In this document: piece by piece, positions 1 through 5,607 of the stretch
Position numbering within the stretch: position 1 is the first letter of the stretch
Layout: every line of letters begins with the position of its first letter
Assembly: GCA_021786135.1 (NCBI GenBank)
Contig: JAJYNV010000285.1
Location: 1-5,607, forward strand
Length of the DNA: 5,607 nucleotides
Direction: 5' to 3'
Source of the DNA: Bacillota bacterium
Lineage (GTDB): Bacteria; Bacillota; Sulfobacillia; JAJZYS01; JAJYTV01
The notes under the pieces: model-generated
Database searches by the model: none
What the model was told of the DNA's origin: nothing
Seen by the model: only the letters and a program-made list of their open reading frames with translations
Made by a program: the position numbers and the translations under genes

Positions 1-6
1 AACGCC

Positions 7-1584
7 GTGGGCGACCTGTTGCTCGGCATCGACATCGGCACCTACAGCTCGAAGGGCGTCCTCTGCCGGCCCGACGGGGGAATCGCGGCGGAGGCGCGTG
101 CCAACCACGAGCTTTCGGTGCCCCGGCATGGCTGGGCGGAACACGATGCCGACGAGGTCTGGTGGGCCGACCTCGCGGCCATCGCCCGCACGCTGACTGC
201 ACGGTTGACGCGCAGTGATCGAATAGCCGCTCTTGCCGTCAGCGCGATCGGTCCCTGCCTGCTGCCTGTGGATGCTGCCAGGCGCCCCCTTCGGCCGGCG
301 ATCCTTTACGGCGTCGACGTGCGGGCCGCGGCACAGATCAATGAGCTGGAGGGCCGGTACGGCCGTGACGCCCTCGTGGAGCTCGGCGGCATGCGCCTAA
401 CGAGCCAGGCGATTGGCCCGAAGATCCTCTGGCTGCGGGAGCATGAGCCCGAGGTTTATGCGCGGGCGGATCGGTTCCTGACGGCGACCTCGTATCTAGT
501 CCGGCGCCTGACCGGCGAGACCGTCATCGACCGCCACACGGCGTCGCACTTCAACCCGCTCATCGACCTCACGCGGCTCGAGTGGGAAAGCCGCTTCGCG
601 GAGCGAATCACCCCGCTCGAACGCCTGCCCGAGCTGCGCTGGAGCGACGAGATTGTCGGGACTGTGACCGACGCGGCGGCCAGCGAAACCAGTATCCCAC
701 CAGGGACGCCGGTGACGGCAGGCGCGGTCGATGCTCTCGCTGAGGCGGTGAGTGTGGGCGTGGTCGACCCGGGCGACCTGATGCTGATGTATGGGTCGAC
801 AGCCTTCCTGATTTTGATCGTCGACGGGCGGAGGTCGCACCCTGACCTGTGGGCGACCGCCGGCGCCTTCCCTGGAAGCTACGCCCTCGCCGGCGGGATG
901 GCGACGAGCGGCAGCGCCACGACGTGGTTCCGAGACGAGTTCGCGCGGGGGCTGCGAGGAGGCGCGGGTCGCGATCCGTACGCCGCGCTCGCGCACGAGG
1001 CGGCTGCCTCGCCACCAGGCGCGCACGGCCTGCTCTTCCTGCCCTACCTGAGCGGAGAGCGAACGCCGATACACGACCCCGAGGCCCGCGGCGTGCTGGC
1101 CGGCCTGGCGCTCGGCCATCGCCGCGGCGACGTCTACCGGGCTCTACTGGAAGGGGTGGCCTATGGGATCCGTCAGAACCTTGAGACGATGATCGACGCA
1201 GGGGCGCCAGTCGAACGGATCCTCGCCGTCGGTGGCGGCACGGCGAACCCGCTCTGGTTGCAGATCGTGTCGGACGTCACGGGCCGGTCCCAGCAGGTAC
1301 CGCAGCAGACGATCGGAGCGGCGTACGGCGATGCCTTCCTCGCCGGCTACGCCTGTGGTCTAATCGGCGACCTCTCTGAGCTTTCGGCCCGGTGGGTCCG
1401 GCCTGGTGGTTCGATCGAGCCCGGCCCGGAGGCCCAAGCGTACGAGCCCTTCTACCGCCTGTTTACCGAGCTCTATCGCGACTCCCGCTCGGTCGTCCAC
1501 AGCTTGGCGGCCCTCGTCCGCAAGCAAGAGCAGTCTATAGGCGTAGATGAGTCAATTCGCATCCCGGAGGCTGCGCCCGGGTAG
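7..1584 (+). CDS. FGGY-family carbohydrate kinase (xylulokinase-like, substrate unknown)
   Basis: Predicted cytoplasmic ATP-dependent sugar kinase of the FGGY family (XylB/COG1070 type), 525 aa, close to the usual 480-520. Seen in the protein: the N-terminal phosphate-binding motif GIDIGTYSSKG (residues 7-17), an HGWAEHDADEVWW stretch (41-53) typical of xylulokinase-like members, the catalytic-base motif TAGAVD with Asp242, the LPYLSGERTP motif (345-354), and the C-terminal FGGY signature GGGTANPLWLQIVSDVTGR (409-427). Both actin-like ATPase-fold domains are therefore complete. The MHG substrate motif of classical D-xylulokinase is absent; the equivalent region reads SAIGPCLLPVD (79-89), so I do not call it xylB. 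The start is GTG at position 7, just before the first beta strand. Only six in-frame bases precede it, so its ribosome binding site is outside the window and a slightly earlier start is possible. The next gene starts 4 nt after the TAG stop, which suggests an operon. Confidence 0.93.
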   Translation: MGDLLLGIDIGTYSSKGVLCRPDGGIAAEARANHELSVPRHGWAEHDADEVWWADLAAIARTLTARLTRSDRIAALAVSAIGPCLLPVDAARRPLRPAILYGVDVRAAAQINELEGRYGRDALVELGGMRLTSQAIGPKILWLREHEPEVYARADRFLTATSYLVRRLTGETVIDRHTASHFNPLIDLTRLEWESRFAERITPLERLPELRWSDEIVGTVTDAAASETSIPPGTPVTAGAVDALAEAVSVGVVDPGDLMLMYGSTAFLILIVDGRRSHPDLWATAGAFPGSYALAGGMATSGSATTWFRDEFARGLRGGAGRDPYAALAHEAAASPPGAHGLLFLPYLSGERTPIHDPEARGVLAGLALGHRRGDVYRALLEGVAYGIRQNLETMIDAGAPVERILAVGGGTANPLWLQIVSDVTGRSQQVPQQTIGAAYGDAFLAGYACGLIGDLSELSARWVRPGGSIEPGPEAQAYEPFYRLFTELYRDSRSVVHSLAALVRKQEQSIGVDESIRIPEAAPG

Positions 1585-1588
1585 GCCG

Positions 1589-2641
1589 ATGAAGCACGCA
1601 ATTATCGTTGGCACCGGCGGTTTCGGCGCGTACTGGTGCTCCGAGATCCTTCCTTCGCTCTTGGCAATGCGCCTGGTCCGGACAGTGGCTGCTGTCGACC
1701 GCGATCCTGAAAGCCTGCGCAATGCCCAACAGGGCCTAGGGCTTCCGGCAAGGCGCTGCTACACCGATCTTACCCGCGCACTGGCGGAGAACAGTGCTGA
1801 CTTTCTCATCATCGTGGTTCCACCTTCATTCCATGAAACAGTGGTCGACACCGCGCTAGCTCATGATCTAGACATACTCTCAGAGAAGCCCATAGCCGAC
1901 ACGATAGAAGGAACCGTGCGCATCTTCAACAAAGTGCAGCGAGCTGGACGAAAGATGGCGATCACGATGAGTCATCGAATGGATCAAGACAAGCAGACCT
2001 GGGTAGCGGCCATAGCCAGTGGCAGGTACGGTCGACTCCACTACATCGTCTGCCGCCACACTCACAATGCGCGCACTTTCGGCTCGTGGGGCAGGTTTCG
2101 CCATGAAATGCAGGACCCTCTGCTGATCGAAGGTGCGGTCCACTACTTCGACACATTGAGAGCCGCCGTCAATTCCGAGGCCAAGGTCGTGTTCGCGCGC
2201 TCGTGGAACCCGCCATGGGGGGAATACGCCGGCGACTCTGTCGCTCTGGTTACTATCGACTTCGAGAACGGTGTTCATGCCGCATACGAAGGGTCGATGA
2301 CGAATGCGTCCTCGCTGAACGACTGGGGCGAGGAGTATTTTCGCGCTGAATGCGAGGAGGCAACGATTGAACTGGACCACCGTCGGATTCGCATTCTCAG
2401 GAACGCCGACGAACGAACGCTGTGCGCCACCGACGTTCCCATTCTCTCCGGAAGATTGTGGTCACATTTGTTGATCGCCAATCAGTTCGTAGACTGGCTC
2501 GACGGCGGTCCCACTCCTGCCACGAGCCTTGAGGACAACATTAACTCCAACATTCTTGTCTTCGCTGCTGTGCAGTCCGCTCGCACCGGCCTGCCGGTCA
2601 TGGTGCGCGATTTTGCAGCAGCCCACATGATCAATGACTGA
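1589..2641 (+). CDS. Gfo/Idh/MocA-family NAD(P)-dependent oxidoreductase
   Basis: Predicted cytoplasmic sugar or cyclitol dehydrogenase of the Gfo/Idh/MocA family, 350 aa, the normal family length. It has an N-terminal Rossmann fold with GTGGFG (residues 8-13) directly after the first strand. Asp37 at the end of the second strand favours NAD over NADP. The family motif EKPIAD (Glu99-Lys100-Pro101) supplies the catalytic lysine. The C-terminal alpha/beta domain carries GAVHYFD (182-188), whose His185 and Asp188 match the family's catalytic GxHxxD pattern. I chose ATG 1589 because it places the Rossmann strand at the N-terminus and lies 4 nt after the kinase stop. An in-frame ATG at 1547 would add 14 residues (mostly Arg/Pro/Ser) and overlap the kinase by 38 nt. 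A GGAGG at 1566-1570 lies 18 nt before ATG 1589, too far for a normal site, so translational coupling to the kinase is likely. Family members oxidise many polyols and sugars, so the substrate cannot be named. Confidence 0.92.
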   Translation: MKHAIIVGTGGFGAYWCSEILPSLLAMRLVRTVAAVDRDPESLRNAQQGLGLPARRCYTDLTRALAENSADFLIIVVPPSFHETVVDTALAHDLDILSEKPIADTIEGTVRIFNKVQRAGRKMAITMSHRMDQDKQTWVAAIASGRYGRLHYIVCRHTHNARTFGSWGRFRHEMQDPLLIEGAVHYFDTLRAAVNSEAKVVFARSWNPPWGEYAGDSVALVTIDFENGVHAAYEGSMTNASSLNDWGEEYFRAECEEATIELDHRRIRILRNADERTLCATDVPILSGRLWSHLLIANQFVDWLDGGPTPATSLEDNINSNILVFAAVQSARTGLPVMVRDFAAAHMIND

Positions 2642-3734
2642 CATGTGGCGTGGCGGTCAAGGGATCCACGGGGCGCCGCGCTTGCGGCCGACCGTGGTGG
2701 TGGTGTGGGGCCCTGAATCGCGCGAACGACACTGGAGCCCCGCAGCTGAGAAGACTCTGGCTGATTTCGCTGACAGGGTCGATGTCCACTTGGCGCCATC
2801 GCTGGAGGAGGATGAACGACAGGCGCTCTTGGACGGTGCCCTTAGAGAGGCCGACGCTCTCCTCATCTGCGGCTGGGGCGGACAAGGCATCGGCTTCTTG
2901 ACGCCGGAACGACTCTCGCGCGCACCTCGTCTCTCGTTCTTCGGATCTACCACTCATTACCATCAGGCAGAGCTAGTCGACATCGCCGCGGCCCGCAGCC
3001 ACGGCATCGCTATGAGCGAGACGGCTCCCGCCATGAGTCCCTGGGTCGCCGAGTATGAACTGACGATGGCATTGGCCGCCCTGCGTCGGTTACCGCAGGA
3101 ACACGCGCTCGTCGGCGCTGGCGGCTGGCTAGACTTCGCTGAAGCCCCAGACGTAGATCGGCTGCACGGTCGTCGCCTGGGACTCGTTGGCTTTGGCGCA
3201 ATCCACCGCCATCTTGCGCGTCTTCTTGGACCGTTTGAGACCGACTGGGAAGCCTACAGCCCGCATGTCTCCAAAGAGGCAATCGAGGCGTCAGGAGGCC
3301 GAATGGCAGAGAGCCTCACCGCGATGGCGTTTCGCAGCGAGATCCTGTTCGTCGCCACCCCGCCTACTCCTCAGTCTTTGGGGCTTGTTAACCGCGAGGT
3401 CATCTATGCGCTCGGCCGCGGGAGCCTCTTCGTACTGGTCTCGCGAATGGCAGTGGTAGAGCAGCAGCCCCTGATCGAACGACTGCTCGCCGGGGATCTG
3501 CGAGCAGCAATCGATGTCTATGAGCCCGAACCCCCGCCACTCGATAACCCCTTGCGTTGGCTGCCGAACGTCATTCATACCCCGCACCGCGCAGGCAACA
3601 CGTTTGGAGCCCACCGCGCAGTCTTCATTGCCCAGTGCCAAGAGGCGAAGCGTCACTTTGCTGGAGAGCCCTTGGAGTACCCACTGCTCGACGAGATCGT
3701 CGATTTGTTCAAGGCATCTGCGCACGGTGAGTGA
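2634..3734 (+). CDS. D-2-hydroxyacid dehydrogenase (phosphoglycerate dehydrogenase-like)
   Basis: Predicted NAD(P)-dependent D-2-hydroxyacid dehydrogenase, 366 aa, slightly longer than the usual 310-340 because of about 18 extra N-terminal residues. The substrate-binding half shows the family stretch WVAEYELTMALAALRRLP (137-154). The cofactor-binding half starts near GLVGFGAIH (183-191). The catalytic triad is present: Arg271 (VSRMAVVEQQPL), Glu299 (DVYEPEP) and His318 (HTPHRAG). Two cofactor positions are atypical: the third glycine of GxGxxG is His191, and the acidic residue expected after the second Rossmann strand appears to be Ser209 (AYSPH). NADP use, or altered cofactor binding, is therefore possible. 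The gene overlaps the end of the preceding oxidoreductase gene by 8 nt (ATG 2634; stop TGA 2639-2641), with no clear Shine-Dalgarno, which points to translational coupling. An alternative in-frame ATG lies at 2643. The likely role is reduction or oxidation of a 2-keto/2-hydroxy acid in the same pathway; the substrate is unknown. Confidence 0.9.
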   Translation: MTDMWRGGQGIHGAPRLRPTVVVVWGPESRERHWSPAAEKTLADFADRVDVHLAPSLEEDERQALLDGALREADALLICGWGGQGIGFLTPERLSRAPRLSFFGSTTHYHQAELVDIAAARSHGIAMSETAPAMSPWVAEYELTMALAALRRLPQEHALVGAGGWLDFAEAPDVDRLHGRRLGLVGFGAIHRHLARLLGPFETDWEAYSPHVSKEAIEASGGRMAESLTAMAFRSEILFVATPPTPQSLGLVNREVIYALGRGSLFVLVSRMAVVEQQPLIERLLAGDLRAAIDVYEPEPPPLDNPLRWLPNVIHTPHRAGNTFGAHRAVFIAQCQEAKRHFAGEPLEYPLLDEIVDLFKASAHGE

Positions 3735-3791
3735 TGAGGCTGTTGAGCCAGTCTGCCTGGGGGCGATCTGATGACAGTCGGTCGTAGGAGC

Positions 3792-3797
3792 AAGGAG
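3792..3797 (+). promoter_or_regulatory. Shine-Dalgarno for the ADP-ribosylglycohydrolase gene
   Basis: AAGGAG lies 6 nt before GTG 3804 and 12 nt before ATG 3810. It is the best ribosome binding site in the window and decides the start in favour of GTG 3804. The upstream in-frame ATG at 3771 has only a G-run (3759-3763) before it. Confidence 0.6.
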
Positions 3798-3803
3798 TCC
3801 CGC

Positions 3804-5607
3804 GTGCTCATGCTCGATGACTACCCGGAAAAAGTGTACGCCGGGGTTCTAGGCAAGATCATCGGGGTCTATCTCGGTCGCCCAGTGGAGGGATGGCTGT
3901 TCCAAGACATTCTACGTGAGTACGGTGAGATCCTCTACTACGTCAAGGATCGACGAGGGCTCCCTGTGGTGGTAGTAGACGATGACATCACGGGCACGTT
4001 CACCTTCGTCCGAGCGCTGGATGACCATGGTGCGAGTGCCGACATCAGCGCCGAGCAGATAGGCCAGACATGGTTGAACTACGTCGTCGAGGGCAGATCC
4101 GTATTCTGGTGGGGCGGACTTGGCGTCTCGACGGAGCATACCGCCTATCTGCGGTTGAAGGAGGGCATCAAGCCTCCTCTGAGTGGCTCCGCCGCCTTGA
4201 ACACCCAGGTTCACGCTGAGCAGATCGGCGGCCAGATCTTCATCGATGCCTGGGCCATGGTTGCGCCAGGGGATCCGGAGCTCGCGGCTGAGTTAGCTCG
4301 CCGTGCGGCCTCCGTCGCCCACGATGGCGAGGCGGTGTACGCCGCACAGGCGTTGGCAGCCATGGAGTCTTTGGCTTTCGTGGAGGATGGGGTCGACAAT
4401 CTGCTCAACGCTGCACTGAGTGCCGTACCCAGCCGATCGGTTGTATCCAAGTTGATAAACGATCTTCGGGAGTGGCACGGGGGAGAGGTGGATTGGCACC
4501 GGACCAGGGAACGTATTGAGACAGCGTATGGACCGGAGGTGTATCGAGGAAGCGCTCACTGCATTCCCAATCTCGGTCTCATACTGCTGGGCTTGCTTTA
4601 CGGGGAATCGGATTTCCAGAGATCTCTAATGATCGTTAACACGGCTGGCTGGGATACTGACTGCAACTCCGGCAATCTCGGCTGCCTCCTGGGGATCAAG
4701 AAAGGTCTTGCGGGTATCGATGCCGGGCCGGACTGGCGCAGTCCGGTGGCTGATCGGATGTACCTGCCTACTGCAGACGGCGGCAGCGCTATTACCGATG
4801 CGGCCACACAGGCTTTGAAGGTAGCCAACCTGGGTCGCGCACTCAGGAAACTGCCGTCCCTGTCGCCCAAGAACGGGTCGCGTTTCCATTTCGAGCTTCC
4901 TGGCTCTGTGCAGGGCTTCCGCCCTGACGATGATCGAGATGCTCTAGGAGTGGCCGACATTGAGAATGTCGAGGGCCACAGCGAGCTCGGCACGCGTACC
5001 CTTGCCGTCCACTATCGACATCTTGCTCCTGGACGAGCGGCTCGCATAACAACCGCGACCTTCATTCCGCCAGAGGCTCTGGACAGGCCTGACTACGAGA
5101 TGCAGGCATGCCCCACCCTGTACCCAGGCCAGACTGTGCGGGCACGAGTGATAGCGGACGAGACCAACCCTGACGCGGTGAGGTGTGGGCTGATCCTCAG
5201 CTACTACGACTCCCGGGATGACCTTTCCCTGTCGCACGGTCCTGCGACCGATGTCGAGCCTGGACGAGCTGAGACGATCTCCTGGAAGATCGAGGACTCG
5301 TACGATGGCGCGCCCATCGCTCAGATCGGGCTCGAGCTGCGAGCCGAGACCCCTACGGCGGGAACCTTGTTCCTGGATTACCTCACCTGGGATGGCGCCC
5401 CGCGCGTCACGCTTGGCCGACCCAAGGGGGGCGGGTCGATGTGGCGTAAGGCCTGGGTGAACGCGGTGGACCAATGGGGACCGTATTGGGAGCCGTGGTG
5501 GGCGGAGGCGTATCGGATAGCGCAGAACCGAGGAGCCGGTCTCCTCATTCAGGGGACGCGAGACTGGGCCGACTACGTCATGCGTGCCGTAATCACTCCG
5601 CACCTTG
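3804..5607 (+). CDS. ADP-ribosylglycohydrolase-family protein with C-terminal beta-rich domains (3' truncated)
   Basis: Open from GTG 3804 to the right edge with no stop (601 codons), so the C-terminus is missing. Residues about 5-345 form a DraG/ADP-ribosylglycohydrolase catalytic domain. It opens with VYAGVLGKIIGVYLGRP (11-27). It has the first metal-binding cluster DDDITGTF (Asp59-Asp61), an AEQIGGQIFID helix, and the second metal site GWDTDCNSGN (282-291, Asp284 and Asp286). The family hydrolyses ADP-ribosyl or related glycosidic bonds with a binuclear Mg/Mn centre. Residues about 355-535 look like a beta-sandwich, with alternating hydrophobic strands, YPGQTVRARV, and LELRAE...LFLDYLTWDG near its end; I infer a carbohydrate-binding or galactose-binding-like fold. 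From about 545 another segment begins (QGTRDWADYVMRAVITPHL), perhaps a further beta-sandwich. Alternative starts are ATG 3771 (11 extra residues) and ATG 3810. A 69-nt gap separates it from gene 3, on the same strand. No signal peptide is visible, so it is probably cytoplasmic. It is more likely a glycoside or nucleoside-like hydrolase than a protein de-ADP-ribosylase. Confidence 0.88.
   Translation, partial: MLMLDDYPEKVYAGVLGKIIGVYLGRPVEGWLFQDILREYGEILYYVKDRRGLPVVVVDDDITGTFTFVRALDDHGASADISAEQIGQTWLNYVVEGRSVFWWGGLGVSTEHTAYLRLKEGIKPPLSGSAALNTQVHAEQIGGQIFIDAWAMVAPGDPELAAELARRAASVAHDGEAVYAAQALAAMESLAFVEDGVDNLLNAALSAVPSRSVVSKLINDLREWHGGEVDWHRTRERIETAYGPEVYRGSAHCIPNLGLILLGLLYGESDFQRSLMIVNTAGWDTDCNSGNLGCLLGIKKGLAGIDAGPDWRSPVADRMYLPTADGGSAITDAATQALKVANLGRALRKLPSLSPKNGSRFHFELPGSVQGFRPDDDRDALGVADIENVEGHSELGTRTLAVHYRHLAPGRAARITTATFIPPEALDRPDYEMQACPTLYPGQTVRARVIADETNPDAVRCGLILSYYDSRDDLSLSHGPATDVEPGRAETISWKIEDSYDGAPIAQIGLELRAETPTAGTLFLDYLTWDGAPRVTLGRPKGGGSMWRKAWVNAVDQWGPYWEPWWAEAYRIAQNRGAGLLIQGTRDWADYVMRAVITPHL

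Noticed and set aside
496..1119. Minus-strand open frame of 207 codons
   Set aside because: Antisense to the FGGY kinase core. Long shadow frames are expected at this GC content, and the translation has low-complexity Arg/Gly-rich character.
1547..1588. Earlier ATG start for the Gfo/Idh/MocA gene
   Set aside because: It adds a 14-residue Arg/Pro-rich leader not typical of the family, has no good Shine-Dalgarno, and overlaps the kinase by 38 nt. ATG 1589 fits the Rossmann N-terminus better.
3748..3760. Small inverted repeat CCAG-TCTGC-CTGG between genes 3 and 4, as a possible terminator
   Set aside because: Only a 4-bp stem and no T-run follows, so it does not qualify as an intrinsic terminator.
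3734..3787. 17-codon mini-ORF starting at ATG 3734, overlapping the stop of the hydroxyacid dehydrogenase gene (TGATG)
   Set aside because: No Shine-Dalgarno and no recognisable product. It ends at TAG 3785-3787 and is not in frame with the hydrolase, so it is probably chance.
4944..5603. Minus-strand open frame of 219 codons
   Set aside because: It lies wholly antisense to the hydrolase frame, which carries recognisable family motifs and beta-rich sequence. Its translation is Arg/Ser/Pro-rich without any motif.

Overview
This 5.6 kb window comes from a high-GC bacterium and holds four genes on the + strand. They are tightly packed and look like part of one carbohydrate-catabolism operon. 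No phylogenetic marker is present. The GC-rich coding, GTG start options and family-level protein style would fit Chloroflexota (Thermomicrobia-like) or Actinomycetota, but this is a guess.

Layout: (1) 7-1584, an FGGY-family sugar kinase whose true start may lie just before the window. (2) 1589-2641, a Gfo/Idh/MocA NAD(P)-dependent sugar oxidoreductase starting 4 nt after the kinase stop. (3) 2634-3734, a D-2-hydroxyacid dehydrogenase overlapping gene 2 by 8 nt. (4) After a 69-nt gap with a good Shine-Dalgarno, from about 3804 to beyond the right edge, a large ADP-ribosylglycohydrolase (DraG-like) protein. Its catalytic domain is followed by a beta-rich, carbohydrate-binding-like C-terminal region, and the gene is cut off by the window end. 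I see no RNA gene, mobile element, CRISPR array, convincing terminator or minus-strand gene.

How they may work together (inference): the DraG-type hydrolase would release a sugar from a glycoside or ribosyl-like conjugate. The two dehydrogenases would oxidise or reduce sugar or sugar-acid intermediates, and the FGGY kinase would phosphorylate the product for entry into central metabolism. The transporter and regulator expected for such a locus are not in the window. The most interesting items are the multidomain ADP-ribosylglycohydrolase in a sugar operon and the atypical cofactor-binding motif of the hydroxyacid dehydrogenase. The overall system looks like an uncharacterised catabolic cluster rather than a wholly new type of machinery.
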